A stretch of DNA of 64,000 nt from assembly GCF_030733425.1 (NCBI RefSeq), contig NZ_JASHIZ010000018.1, forward strand, positions 1-64,000. The letters run 5' to 3'. Of this stretch, positions 27,838 through 36,997 are shown piece after piece. The DNA is from Roseovarius sp. MMSF_3350 (GTDB lineage: Bacteria > Pseudomonadota > Alphaproteobacteria > Rhodobacterales > Rhodobacteraceae). The notes under the pieces were generated by a model. It searched no databases and was not told the DNA's origin. It saw only the letters and a list, made by a program, of their open reading frames with translations. A program made the translations under genes and the position numbers. How positions within the stretch are numbered: position 1 is the stretch's first letter; each line of letters begins with the position of its first letter.

Positions 27838-28925
27838 CCGTCCTCCATGTGCAGCAGGATCCCTGCGGCCAGCATGAAAGAGGCCACCGGCGGCGCCCAT
27901 GCCGCGAGGTAGATCGGGATTTGTCCGTTCTCCCCGAGGATCTGCGCGAAATTCCGGATGTAGTGCAGCGTAAAGCCCAGCATTACGGCAATCAGGACCG
28001 AGATCCCTGTATTGCTGAGCCGCGCGTGTCGCATGGTAAAGGCTGCGGCCACCATGACAAGCGCCACCAGGAACAAGGGCCGCGACAGTTCCATCTGAAA
28101 CCAGACCGCATAACGCCGCGCCGAGAACCCGGCTTCTTCCAGCTGGTTGATGAACGCCGGCAGGTCCCACAGCGAGATGTATTCCGGCTTGCCGAAACTG
28201 TCGATGATGCGGTCCTGCGTCAGCGCCGAAGGCAATTCCAGTTGCGCCACCTCGCGGGCCGACGCCTCGGGGTTCTGCCCGAGCGTCAGTTCCCAGATCT
28301 TGGCGTTCTTCAGCTCCCACTGGCCGGCGGCAAGGCTGGCGGTGTCCGCCACGATCCGCTGTTGCGGTTCGCCCTCGGGCGAGAAATTGATGAATGTCGC
28401 CTCGTAAAGGGTGGCGACGTCGGAACTGGCCCTTGCCGCGTGAATGACCGTCTGCCCCTCGGCGCTGCCCTGGCGCAACCACAGCCCTTCGGAGGCGATG
28501 GCCAGCACGCTGGTGCCGCCACCCATGTAGGTGTTGACCACGTCGTTGTACCGTTTCGAGGACGCCGCCACGAGCGGGTTCAGCATGGTGATCGACAGGA
28601 TGCCGATCAGCGCGGCGACGGTGATGGGGGCGGCAAGGCTGCGCAGGGCCGACCGCCCTGCCGCCCGCGTCACGACCAGTTCCGACGACCGTGCCAGCCG
28701 CAGGAACAGCGCCACCGCCGACAGGATCACGACCAGAGGCAGGATCTCGTAGTTCGCGTGCGGGACGTTGAGCAGCACCACGCCGAGAACGTCCATGAAG
28801 GGCAGGTTCGGGAAATCCTGCAATTCATCGACCAGGTCGATCAGCGCCAACAGGATCACGAAGACCGAGGCGATGGCAACGAAGGTCCACAGGAACTTGC
28901 GGGCAAAATAATAATGCAGGATCAC
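27834..28925 (-). CDS. lptG: LPS export ABC transporter permease LptG
   Basis: LptG pairs with LptF in the inner-membrane LptB2FG machine that extracts LPS. The start is GTG 28925, overlapping the lptF stop as GTGA; the product is 363 residues. Topology is typical: three transmembrane helices (about 12-35, 50-75, 95-120), a periplasmic beta-jellyroll (about 135-265) and three C-terminal helices (about 270-355). The ATPase LptB is not in this window. Confidence 0.94.
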   Translation of the reverse strand: MILHYYFARKFLWTFVAIASVFVILLALIDLVDELQDFPNLPFMDVLGVVLLNVPHANYEILPLVVILSAVALFLRLARSSELVVTRAAGRSALRSLAAPITVAALIGILSITMLNPLVAASSKRYNDVVNTYMGGGTSVLAIASEGLWLRQGSAEGQTVIHAARASSDVATLYEATFINFSPEGEPQQRIVADTASLAAGQWELKNAKIWELTLGQNPEASAREVAQLELPSALTQDRIIDSFGKPEYISLWDLPAFINQLEEAGFSARRYAVWFQMELSRPLFLVALVMVAAAFTMRHARLSNTGISVLIAVMLGFTLHYIRNFAQILGENGQIPIYLAAWAPPVASFMLAAGILLHMEDG

Positions 28926-30082
28926 GTGGTGCCCTCCACCGGCCCGGGGGGACCGCTGCGCGGCCCGAACGGCCACAAACGACGCCAGATACCGGGGTGG
29001 GCGGCAAGATAGAGAAGAATGACAGTGACCAGCGCGCCGATGCCGGTGGGCAGGTACATCAGCGGCCAGTAGCCCGCACTTCCCAGAACGGTACCGGAAA
29101 CGCCGCCCTCGACCATCTTTATCAGCACCAGCAGGGTGAACGCCCCGACGATCTGCCACCAGACCCCGAAACGGCTGTAGGTGCCGACCAGCAACGTGGC
29201 GAACCCGATCAGCGCCGCGACGATGCACATCAGCGCCTGTGCGAACCTGCCATGCGCCTCGTACAGCACTTCGGGAACGGTGCTGCCGGTCATCTCGGCC
29301 ATCTCGGCCGGCCGGAACAGAAGGTCGCCGGTCAGGGCGAAATCGACGCGGTTGAGGTTGGTCGGATCGCGCGAGATAAGGCTGCTGATATCATAAGAAA
29401 AGTCGTCGAAATGCGTGGTAAACAGGCGATTGCCCTCGGCCCGCAGGTTTTGCGCCAGCCCCTCTACCATCACCAGCTTGGTGCCGCCGCCTTCCTGCAC
29501 GAGGTAGGCCTGGGTCGAGGTGTAGGTCACGGGAACCTCGGAATTGCGCCTGTCCGACAGGAAGACGTCCCGAAGCTCGCCCTCTGGCGTGATGTCGCGG
29601 ATGTAGAAGGTGATACCGGGGGCAGGGTGCAGGAACTCTCCCTCCGTCAACAGCTTGGCCGTGATGTTCTGGCTGACCTCGGCCTGGCGCAGGCGCAGTT
29701 GGCTCAGGCTCTTGGGGATCAGGTAGTGGCTCAGCACGGACATCATGACCGCAATGAGGATGCCATAGATCAACACCGGCCTGATCAGGCGCCACGGGGA
29801 ATACCCGGTCGCCTGTATCACCGTCATTTCGGATTCGGTGGTCATGCGGTTGGTGACGTAGACCGCGCTTGCAAAGGTCGCGATGGGCAGCACGACGCCG
29901 ATCACGCCGGGCAGGGTCAGTGCGGTGAACTCAAGGAAGATCCAGGCCGGCTGGCCATCGCCGATCAGCCGATCGAACATCCGCACCGCCTTGTTGATCC
30001 AGAAGATCGACACCAGCACAAGCGCGAAGAACCCGAACAGCACCATGAATTGCGACAGCATATACCTGTCGAATCTGGTCAC
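28922..30082 (-). CDS. lptF: LPS export ABC transporter permease LptF
   Basis: First gene of the six-gene minus-strand unit. Start GTG 30082 (VTRFDRYMLSQF) behind a GGGGGGA tract gives 386 residues; longer upstream readings have no ribosome site. Three N-terminal transmembrane helices, a periplasmic jellyroll (about 140-260, VTYTSTQAYLVQEGG) and three C-terminal helices match the YjgP/YjgQ family. It is divergent from pepA across 172 bp, an arrangement familiar from E. coli (pepA/lptFG). Confidence 0.94.
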   Translation of the reverse strand: MTRFDRYMLSQFMVLFGFFALVLVSIFWINKAVRMFDRLIGDGQPAWIFLEFTALTLPGVIGVVLPIATFASAVYVTNRMTTESEMTVIQATGYSPWRLIRPVLIYGILIAVMMSVLSHYLIPKSLSQLRLRQAEVSQNITAKLLTEGEFLHPAPGITFYIRDITPEGELRDVFLSDRRNSEVPVTYTSTQAYLVQEGGGTKLVMVEGLAQNLRAEGNRLFTTHFDDFSYDISSLISRDPTNLNRVDFALTGDLLFRPAEMAEMTGSTVPEVLYEAHGRFAQALMCIVAALIGFATLLVGTYSRFGVWWQIVGAFTLLVLIKMVEGGVSGTVLGSAGYWPLMYLPTGIGALVTVILLYLAAHPGIWRRLWPFGPRSGPPGPVEGTT

Positions 30083-30254
30083 GCATCCCCCCAGGACCTT
30101 AACAGCATTGCACGCCAAGTTATGCGATTTGACTGCGGGGGAAAACCGGTAAAGCGACGCGCGCCGGCGGTTTGCGGCCGGCACTGGCCATTGCCCGCGC
30201 AAGGCGCTAGGTCTGGTGGCGACAGACAGACATTTTCCGCGCAAGGAGCATCAC

Positions 30255-31727
30255 ATGAGCACCCCCGTTTCCGTTACCTTCACCGATCTGGACCTCGACG
30301 CCATCGCCGAAGCGGAAGGGCGCGTCGCCGTGGTGGTCACGCCGACTGGCAAGATGGGCCCGGGTGCGCGCCGGGTGAACCGCCTGACCAAGGGAGCGGT
30401 GAAGCGCCTGCTGGAAAGCGAGGCGTGGGAAAAGACCAAGCCGGGTCAGGTGATTACTCTGGCATGGCCGACGGGCCTTGCGGCCAAGGCGCTGGATGTC
30501 CTGTGCCTGGAACGCGGGGCAGACCCGGTCGAGACGCGCCAGGCCGGCGCGGCCCTGGGCAAGCTCAAAGGGTCGGAACCTCTGCTGGTGCTGGCGGGGA
30601 CCGCCCGGCGGTTGAGCGAGCTGGCGCAGGGGATCGCCCTGCGCGCCTATTCCTTCGATGCGCGCAAGTCGGAACAATCCGACGAGGCAGGTCCGGTGTC
30701 GATCATGGTCGCCAAACCTGACGAGGCCACCGAAGCTGCGAAAGCGGCGCTCGCGGTGGCCGAGGGCGTGTTGATGACGCGCGACCTTGTGTCGGAACCG
30801 GCCAACCACCTGACCACCACTGAATTCGCCAAGCGCATCAAGGAGATGGAGAGCCTCGGGCTCAAGATCACCATCCTGGAGGAAGACGAGCTTGAAAAGC
30901 AGGGGATGGGGCTTTTGCTCGCCGTGGGTCAAGGCTCGGCCTCGCCCACAAAGGTCGCGGTCATGGAATGGTCCGGCGGGCGTGACGGTGACGCGCCGCT
31001 GGCGCTGGTGGGCAAGGGCGTGGTGTTCGACACGGGGGGCATTTCGCTGAAGGTGCCCACGGGCATGGAAGACATGACGATGGACATGGGCGGTGCCGGG
31101 GTTGTGACGGGTACCATGCGCGCGCTTGCGCTGCGTCAGGCCAAGGCCAACGTTGTTGGCCTTGTCGGGCTGGTCGAGAACATGCCCTCGGGCGAGGCTT
31201 ACCGCCCCGGTGACGTCTTCACCTCGATGAAGGGCGACACGGTGGAGATCATCAACACCGATGCCGAAGGGCGGCTGTTGCTGGCCGATGTGCTGTGGTA
31301 CGCGCAGAAGACCTACAAGCCCGCCGCCATCATCGACCTTGCCACTCTGACGGGTGCTATGATCATCGCGCTCGGTCACGAGAATGCAGGCGTCTTTTCC
31401 AACGATGACAATTTCTGCGACAAGTTCCTGCGCGCGGCCAAGAACGAGGGCGAGGGCGCCTGGCGACTGCCGCTTGGCAAGAACTACGACAAGCAACTCA
31501 AGTCCGACATCGCCGACATGAAGAACGTGGGCGGACGGCCCGCCGGCTCGATCACCGCGGCGCAGTTCCTGCAACGCTTCGTCGAGGAGGGCACACCGTG
31601 GATCCACCTTGATATCGCGGGCGTTGCGCGGGTGACCAAGGACACCGATTTCGCCCCCAAGGGTTCGACGGGCTGGGGCGTGATGAGCCTTAACCGGCTG
31701 GTGGCCGATCAATACGAAGGGGAATGA
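30255..31727 (+). CDS. pepA: leucyl aminopeptidase (M17)
   Basis: A cytosolic di-metal aminopeptidase of 490 residues. It starts at ATG 30255, six bases after AAGGAG. The N-terminal macro-like domain (about 1-160) is followed by the catalytic M17 domain, with VGKGVVFDTGGISLK (metal-binding lysine and aspartate) and the signature NTDAEGRLLLAD. It trims N-terminal residues from peptides. The stop overlaps holC by 4 bp, a pairing found widely in proteobacteria. Confidence 0.96.
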   Translation: MSTPVSVTFTDLDLDAIAEAEGRVAVVVTPTGKMGPGARRVNRLTKGAVKRLLESEAWEKTKPGQVITLAWPTGLAAKALDVLCLERGADPVETRQAGAALGKLKGSEPLLVLAGTARRLSELAQGIALRAYSFDARKSEQSDEAGPVSIMVAKPDEATEAAKAALAVAEGVLMTRDLVSEPANHLTTTEFAKRIKEMESLGLKITILEEDELEKQGMGLLLAVGQGSASPTKVAVMEWSGGRDGDAPLALVGKGVVFDTGGISLKVPTGMEDMTMDMGGAGVVTGTMRALALRQAKANVVGLVGLVENMPSGEAYRPGDVFTSMKGDTVEIINTDAEGRLLLADVLWYAQKTYKPAAIIDLATLTGAMIIALGHENAGVFSNDDNFCDKFLRAAKNEGEGAWRLPLGKNYDKQLKSDIADMKNVGGRPAGSITAAQFLQRFVEEGTPWIHLDIAGVARVTKDTDFAPKGSTGWGVMSLNRLVADQYEGE

Positions 31728-32182
31728 TGGGCGCGGTCTATTTCTATCACCTGACCCGCCGACCGCTGGAGGCGACATTGCCCATGCTGCTGGACAAGGC
31801 GCGGGGCGCCGGATGGCGTGTGCTGGTGCGCGGCACCCAGGCGGCGCGGCTGGACTGGCTGGACGAAAAGCTCTGGCTGGGCCCCGAGGACGGGTTTCTG
31901 CCGCATGGGCGCGAAGGCGGACCGCATGACGCCCGCCAGCCCATCCTGCTGGGCACGGGGGAGGCCACCAACGGGGCCTCCTGCATCATGAGCATCGACG
32001 GTGCCGAGGTCTCTTCCCAAGAGGTGCAGGCTCTGGAACGGACCTGCATCCTGTTCGACGGCAATGATGACCGGGCGCTGAACCACGCCCGCGGGCAGTG
32101 GAAGGCGCTGACCGGCGCGGGGTGTTCGGCGCAATACTGGTCCGAGGACTCTGGCCGCTGGGAGAAGAAGGCCGAGGCGTAG
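31724..32182 (+). CDS. holC: DNA polymerase III subunit chi
   Basis: Chi links the clamp loader to single-strand-binding protein. The 152-residue protein has the typical opening VYFYHLTRRPLEATLPMLL, the WLDEKLW segment and FLPHG. Start ATG 31724 overlaps the pepA stop (ATGA), so the two are coupled. It faces the aspartic protease gene with a 14-bp gap. Confidence 0.92.
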   Translation: MMGAVYFYHLTRRPLEATLPMLLDKARGAGWRVLVRGTQAARLDWLDEKLWLGPEDGFLPHGREGGPHDARQPILLGTGEATNGASCIMSIDGAEVSSQEVQALERTCILFDGNDDRALNHARGQWKALTGAGCSAQYWSEDSGRWEKKAEA

Positions 32183-32196
32183 GGGCGGCGCGCCGT

Positions 32197-32778
32197 CTAG
32201 CGGGTAAGGATCATCCGTCCGTCGGAAATCTGCACGTTCGAGAACCGTTCGAGATAGCTCATACCCAGGAGGGACCGGTCCAGTTCTCCGCCATTGACGG
32301 AGGCCGCGATGCCGCGATCCTCCAGCGGGCCGATGGTCAGACTGTCAAGCCGCACCGGCGCCGTGCTGACCGTGCCGTTGGCCGTGCCCGCGCGCCCCAC
32401 AAAGGCCAACTCGTCGGTGTTCAGCCCCGCACGTTCGGCGTCGGCGCGGGTCAGAACGATCAGCGTGGCACCTGTATCCACGACGAAGTCCACCGGCGCG
32501 CCGTTTACCTGCGCCGTGACGTAGTAGTGGCCGTCCATCGCCCGACGCAGCTCGATCCGGTCCTCGCCCAGGGTTCGATGTGCTGCAGGGGCTACGGTGT
32601 TGCGGATGTCGCCCCACAGCCCGACCGCCGCGATGCCGCCCACGAAGATGAGGCCCCAGACCACCGCATATTGCATGGTCTTGCCCAGAGAATTGCGGTT
32701 CTGGGCAAAGAACCACGCCACGACGGCGGCGCCGAGCAGCGCGAGGTAGAGCAGGCGGGCTGTATCATCTCCGGTCAT
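32197..32778 (-). CDS. membrane-anchored retropepsin-like aspartic protease (TIGR02281 family)
   Basis: A 193-residue protein with two N-terminal membrane helices (about 7-25 and 37-57) and a single-chain retropepsin-type domain. The catalytic aspartate is D101 in FVVDTGATLIVLT. The later LGMSYLERFSNVQISDGRMIL block is the usual C-terminal half. Such proteins must dimerise to make a full active site. Substrates are unknown to me. Start ATG 32778; an earlier in-frame start at 32820 would overlap marC. Confidence 0.87.
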   Translation of the reverse strand: MTGDDTARLLYLALLGAAVVAWFFAQNRNSLGKTMQYAVVWGLIFVGGIAAVGLWGDIRNTVAPAAHRTLGEDRIELRRAMDGHYYVTAQVNGAPVDFVVDTGATLIVLTRADAERAGLNTDELAFVGRAGTANGTVSTAPVRLDSLTIGPLEDRGIAASVNGGELDRSLLGMSYLERFSNVQISDGRMILTR

Positions 32779-32803
32779 GGCGCAATATATAAACAGCGCA
32801 CCC

Positions 32804-33424
32804 TCAGCCCGCCAGCCCAAACCCTTTCAATCCGTCAAGCACGAACTGAACCGCCAGCGCGGCCAGAAGCATCCCCAGCAGGCGTGTGATCACGTTGATG
32901 CCGGTCCGCCCCAGGGCGCGTTCCAGCAGGCCCGCGGTCAGGAACAACAGGAAGACCAGGAGGACCACGCTCAGCATCACGCCGATGACCCAAACCAACC
33001 CTTCGATCCCGGGCTGCTGGCCGGCCAGCAGGATCACGGTGGTGATGGCGCCCGGCCCGCCGATCAGCGGAATCGCCAGCGGATAAATCGACGGATCGTC
33101 GCGGTCGTCTTCCTCGTCCGCCTGATCCTTGCGCCGCTTGGTGCGCCGCTCGAACAGCATGTCGAGCGCGGTGAGGAACAACAAGAGACCGCCCGCGATG
33201 CGGAAGGCGGGCATCGAGATGCCGACGAACTCCAGCACGGATTCGCCGAAACTGGCGAAGATGATCAGGATCAGTGCACCGGCGATACAGGCGCGCAGGG
33301 CAATGGCGCGGCGGCGCGATGGGCTGTCGCCCTGGGTCAGCGCCACGAAGAGCGGGGTCATCCCGATCGGGTCGATGATGACGAAAAGCGCCACCCAGGC
33401 GGTGATGAGGAAACTCGGGTCCAT
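32804..33424 (-). CDS. MarC family integral membrane protein
   Basis: A 206-residue six-helix membrane protein of the MarC/UPF0056 family. FVIIDPIGMTPLFVALTQG near the N-terminus and IPLIGGPGAITTVILL in the middle are family signatures. A charged cytoplasmic loop (about 92-112, RRTKRRKDQADEEDDRDD) splits the two halves. The historic link to multiple antibiotic resistance in E. coli has been withdrawn; function is unknown. Confidence 0.9.
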   Translation of the reverse strand: MDPSFLITAWVALFVIIDPIGMTPLFVALTQGDSPSRRRAIALRACIAGALILIIFASFGESVLEFVGISMPAFRIAGGLLLFLTALDMLFERRTKRRKDQADEEDDRDDPSIYPLAIPLIGGPGAITTVILLAGQQPGIEGLVWVIGVMLSVVLLVFLLFLTAGLLERALGRTGINVITRLLGMLLAALAVQFVLDGLKGFGLAG

Positions 33425-33470
33425 GCGCCATGGTTTGCGCCGGGATGCGGACGTTGTAAACCGTCCCGTT

Positions 33471-35327
33471 TCAGTTTTCGGCCGCGTCCAGCCGTTCCAG
33501 CGCGGCCAGCCAAAGCGCCTCGGCCCGGTCGAGCCCGTCCATCACCTCGGCATACTTGCGCTGCCACGCTTCCATGTCGTCTGCCTTGGCGTCGTCATAA
33601 ATTGTGGGATCGGCGAGCTTGGCCGCGATCTTGTCGCGCATCACGTTCAGCTTTTCCACGCGCTGCTCGCAGGTTTTTACCTCGTGCCGCAGTCCAAGGA
33701 TGGCATCGCGGGATGGGCGCTTGGGCTTCGGCGCAGGTTTCTCCGCCGCCGCGTCCTTTTTCGCAGGCTTCTGGTCCAGCAGGGCAGCGCGATAGGTCTG
33801 CAGGTCGCCCTCGTATGGTTTGACCGTGCCGTCCTTGACCAGCCACAGCCGGTCGGCCACCAATTGCAGCAGGTGCATGTCGTGGCTGACCAGGATGATC
33901 GCGCCGGTGTAATCCGTGAGCGCCTCGACCAAGGCCTCGCGGCTTTCGATATCGAGGTGGTTGGTCGGCTCGTCGAGGATCAGCATGTGCGGCGCGTCGG
34001 TGGTGGCCAGCATCAGCGACAGCCGCGCCTTTTGTCCGCCAGACAGTTTGGCCACCTTCGTGTCGGCCTGTTCCGCGCCGATCCCGAAGCCGCCCAGCCG
34101 AGCGCGCAGCTTGGCCTGGCCGTCATCGGGATAGAGGCGGCGGATGTGATCGAGCGGGCTCTCGTCGAGGTGCAACTCGTCGACCTGGTGCTGCGCGAAG
34201 TAACCCACGCGCAGCTTCGAGGCGGCGTGCTTCTTTCCGTCCAGCACCTCAAGTTTGCCCGATAACAGCTTGGAAAGCGTGGATTTCCCTTCTCCGTTGC
34301 GCCCCAGAAGCGCGATCCGGTCGTCCTGGTCGATGCGCAGCGAAAGGCGCTGCAATACCGGCACACCGTCATAGCCCGTGGCCACATTGTCCAGCCGCAG
34401 GATCGGTGGCGACAGCTGGTCGGGCTCGGGAAAGGTAAAGCGGCGCAGCGCGGCCTCTTGCGGGCGCGAGATCGGCTTCATCTTTTCCAGCGCCTTGATG
34501 CGGGACTGGGCCTGTTTCGCCTTGTCCGCCTTGTAGCGGAAGCGGTCGACATAGGATTGCAGGTGGGCGCGACGGGCCTCCTGCTTTTTCGCCTCGGCCT
34601 CGGCATTGGCGAGTCTCGCGGCGCGGGTCTCGGCGAAGGTGTCGTAGCCGCCCTGATAGAGCGTCAGTTTCCGGTCCTCCAGATGCAGGATGGAACCCAC
34701 GGCACGATTCAGCAGTCCGCGGTCGTGGCTAATGACCAGAACGGTATGGGGATAGCGGGCAAGGTAGCTTTCCAGCCAGAGCGCGCCTTCGAGATCCAGA
34801 TAGTTGGTGGGCTCGTCGAGCAGCAGCAGGTCGGGGGCGGTGAAAAGCACCGCGGCCAGCGCCACGCGCATCCGCCAGCCGCCCGAGAAGGCCGAACAGG
34901 GCTGGGCCTGTTCCTCGTCGGTGAACCCCAGGCCCTTGAGGATGGTGGCGGCGCGGGCCTCGGCGCTCCAGGCGTCGATATCGGCCAGCCGCGTCTGGAT
35001 CTCGGCGATGCGGGTGCCGTCCTCCGAGGTTTCGGCCTCTGCCATCAGCGCGCTGCGTTCGGTGTCGGCGGCCAGGACCGTGTCGATCAGCGACACGTCG
35101 TTGCCCGGCACCTCCTGGTCGACGCCGCCGATACGGGCGCGCTCGGGCATGGAGATCGTGCCCGTGTCCAGCGGCAACTCGCCCCGGATCATGCGAAAGA
35201 GCGTGGTCTTGCCGGTGCCGTTGCGGCCCACCAGCCCGACCTTGTGGCCGGCAGGGATAACGGCCGACGCGCCCTCGATCAGGGGGCGGCCAGCGACCGA
35301 GAAACTTATGTTATCAAGACGCAACAT
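33471..35327 (-). CDS. ABC-F family ATP-binding protein
   Basis: A soluble tandem ATPase of 618 residues with no membrane part. NBD1 has Walker [10 protein letters not shown], signature FSGGWRMR and Walker [16 protein letters not shown]2 has [18 protein letters not shown] and [12 protein letters not shown]. The linker between them (about 225-300) is the basic helical ABC-F interdomain that reaches the ribosomal E site. The C-terminal 95 residues ([18 protein letters not shown] onward) form a coiled coil, as in Uup/YheS-like members. A role in ribosome function is inferred from family. Start ATG 35327, with an alternative ATG two codons earlier. Confidence 0.92.
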   Translation of the reverse strand: MLRLDNISFSVAGRPLIEGASAVIPAGHKVGLVGRNGTGKTTLFRMIRGELPLDTGTISMPERARIGGVDQEVPGNDVSLIDTVLAADTERSALMAEAETSEDGTRIAEIQTRLADIDAWSAEARAATILKGLGFTDEEQAQPCSAFSGGWRMRVALAAVLFTAPDLLLLDEPTNYLDLEGALWLESYLARYPHTVLVISHDRGLLNRAVGSILHLEDRKLTLYQGGYDTFAETRAARLANAEAEAKKQEARRAHLQSYVDRFRYKADKAKQAQSRIKALEKMKPISRPQEAALRRFTFPEPDQLSPPILRLDNVATGYDGVPVLQRLSLRIDQDDRIALLGRNGEGKSTLSKLLSGKLEVLDGKKHAASKLRVGYFAQHQVDELHLDESPLDHIRRLYPDDGQAKLRARLGGFGIGAEQADTKVAKLSGGQKARLSLMLATTDAPHMLILDEPTNHLDIESREALVEALTDYTGAIILVSHDMHLLQLVADRLWLVKDGTVKPYEGDLQTYRAALLDQKPAKKDAAAEKPAPKPKRPSRDAILGLRHEVKTCEQRVEKLNVMRDKIAAKLADPTIYDDAKADDMEAWQRKYAEVMDGLDRAEALWLAALERLDAAEN

Positions 35328-35460
35328 GCGCACCGCATGCCGTATCGCGCCGGCGCCGTCAATCGCAGCTTTTCAATCACGCACCCCCATGCTATCGGGG
35401 CGCCGAATGACGGCGCAGGCATGGGGTTTGCGCCATGACTATTTACGAAAAGAGGCTCCA

Positions 35461-35883
35461 ATGGCTGTCGAACGCACGCTCAGCATCATCAAACCCGATG
35501 CCACCAAACGCAACCTGACCGGCAAGATCAACGCCAAGTTCGAGGATGCCGGCCTGCGCATCATCGCGCAGAAGCGGATTCACCTTTCCAAGGCGCAAGC
35601 CGGCGTGTTCTACGCCGTGCATTCCGAGCGTCCGTTCTACGACGAACTGTGCGAATTCATGGCGTCCGAGCCGGTCGTCGTGCAGGTGCTGGAAGGCGAA
35701 GGCGCGATTGCCAAGAACCGCGAAGTGATGGGCGCCACGAACCCCGCCGATGCGGCGCCGGGCACGATCCGCGCGGAATTCGCGGAATCGGTCGGCGAGA
35801 ACTCGGTCCACGGGTCCGACGCGCCGGAGACGGCGGCGGTGGAAATCGCCTATTTCTTCTCGGGCCTGGAACTGGTCGGCTGA
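35461..35883 (+). CDS. ndk: nucleoside diphosphate kinase
   Basis: Ndk transfers the gamma phosphate from ATP to nucleoside diphosphates through a phosphohistidine. The 140-residue protein has the active H117 in NSVHGSD, K11 in IIKPDA and the [10 protein letters not shown] loop. Start ATG 35461 follows AAGAGG. A strong hairpin terminator lies 24 bp after the stop, so it is probably monocistronic. Confidence 0.98.
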   Translation: MAVERTLSIIKPDATKRNLTGKINAKFEDAGLRIIAQKRIHLSKAQAGVFYAVHSERPFYDELCEFMASEPVVVQVLEGEGAIAKNREVMGATNPADAAPGTIRAEFAESVGENSVHGSDAPETAAVEIAYFFSGLELVG

Positions 35884-35906
35884 TTGCGCCGAGACAGAAT
35901 TTTCGG

Positions 35907-35941
35907 AACGGCGCGGTCTTCGGGGCGCGCCGTTTTCGTTT
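35907..35941 (+). terminator. rho-independent terminator of ndk
   Basis: AACGGCGCG (35907-35915) pairs with CGCGCCGTT (35926-35934), a perfect 9-bp GC-rich stem around a 10-base loop. It is followed by TTCGTTT. It sits 24 bp after the ndk stop and is oriented for the plus strand. Confidence 0.85.
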
Positions 35942-35953
35942 GCGCGAGACGTT

Positions 35954-36079
35954 TCAGATCGCGGCGAAGTCGTTGAAGACCTGCCTGGACACGATCACCT
36001 TCGCTTCTTGCGTTGCCGTGCTGCGCGGCGTCGGGGCGGGTGTCTGCGACTTGCGGGGAAGGTCGGGGGTCGTTGCCAT
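35954..36079 (-). CDS. small protein of unknown function (41 aa)
   Basis: ATG at 36079 follows a near-perfect AAAAGGAG ribosome site with an 8-base spacing (GCAGGCAC). The frame runs 41 codons to TGA at 35954. The product begins MATTPDLPRKSQTPAP, is rich in T and P in its first half and ends in a more ordered VIVSRQVFNDFAAI. No transmembrane segment or signal peptide. It sits alone on the minus strand between the ndk terminator and the XRE-cupin gene. I do not recognise a family; the ribosome site is the main support. Confidence 0.55.
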   Translation of the reverse strand: MATTPDLPRKSQTPAPTPRSTATQEAKVIVSRQVFNDFAAI

Positions 36080-36277
36080 GTGCCTGCTCCTTTTTGAGGT
36101 CAGGCCGGCCGAACAGCGCCGACCGGCGCCAAGTTATCCGGTCAGGGTGTCGGCAAAGGCTGTCAGGAATTGGGCCGAAATGTGGCGGGAATGTGGCGTG
36201 CTGCTCGGATTTTTATATCGCAATCCGGGCTGACACCGTGCAAGGGTAAGTTTCGAAACGAGAAAAGCGCGCATATC

Positions 36278-36910
36278 ATGGCCCAAGGCAAGCTCAACCA
36301 GGACCCGCACAAGGTTCGTGAACACCAGGACATGAACCTGGAAACCGCCATCGGGCGGGCGGTGCGCGAGTTCCGCAAGACCCGCGGCATGACCGTCTCG
36401 GACCTGTCGGACGTGACCGGCCTTTCGGTCGGGATGCTGTCCAAGATCGAGAACGGGGTCACGTCGTCGTCCCTGACCACGTTGCAGGCGCTTTCGGCGG
36501 CGCTCAGTGTGCCGATCACCGCGTTCTTTCGCCGGTTCGAGGAACGGCGCGAGGTCGTGCACGTCAAGGCGGGAGAGGCAGTGGAGATGGAGCGTGCCGG
36601 AACGCGAGCCGGGCACCAATACAACCTTCTGGGCCATATCGGCGCCAACAACAGTGGCGTCGTGGTGGAGCCCTATCTGATCACGCTGAACGAGGAATCG
36701 GACGTCTTTCCCACGTTTCAGCATGAGGGGATCGAGCTTCTTTATATACTGGAGGGCGAGGTGGGATACCGCCACGGCGAGCAGAGCTTTCATTTGCGGC
36801 CCGGAGACAGCCTGTTCTTCGACGCCGACGCGCCGCATGGTCCGGACCAGCTCTTGCGCCTGCCGATCCGATATCTGTCAGTGATCTCGTACCCGCAGGG
36901 CGACCGGTAG
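36278..36910 (+). CDS. XRE family transcriptional regulator with C-terminal cupin
   Basis: A 210-residue regulator. The XRE helix-turn-helix lies at about 20-75 (IGRAVREFRKTRGMTVSDLS and GMLSKIENG), and a cupin_2 domain at about 135-205 (FQHEGIELLYILEGEVGYRHG, HLRPGDSLFFDADAPHG). Cupin-bearing XRE proteins usually bind a small effector and control neighbouring catabolic or nitrogen genes. Start ATG 36278 gives MAQGKLNQDP; the ribosome site is weak. It is immediately upstream of the glutamate-synthase-like operon, with a palindrome beginning at the base after its stop codon. Confidence 0.92.
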   Translation: MAQGKLNQDPHKVREHQDMNLETAIGRAVREFRKTRGMTVSDLSDVTGLSVGMLSKIENGVTSSSLTTLQALSAALSVPITAFFRRFEERREVVHVKAGEAVEMERAGTRAGHQYNLLGHIGANNSGVVVEPYLITLNEESDVFPTFQHEGIELLYILEGEVGYRHGEQSFHLRPGDSLFFDADAPHGPDQLLRLPIRYLSVISYPQGDR

Positions 36911-36931
36911 AATATTCCTATCAAGAATATT
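36911..36931. promoter_or_regulatory. palindromic operator candidate (AATATTC-N7-GAATATT)
   Basis: Perfect 7-base inverted arms at 36911-36917 and 36925-36931 lie within an AT-rich 87-bp gap, in sharp contrast with the GC-rich surroundings. The site lies directly after the XRE-cupin stop codon and 66 bp before the next gene, where the operator of a local dimeric regulator would be expected. Binding by the XRE-cupin protein is inference. Confidence 0.55.
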
Positions 36932-36997
36932 TAATTCCCTCTATTGCATATTGCCGTAGGTCGTAATAGCGTCTCCTGAGCATTAGGAGACATCGGA

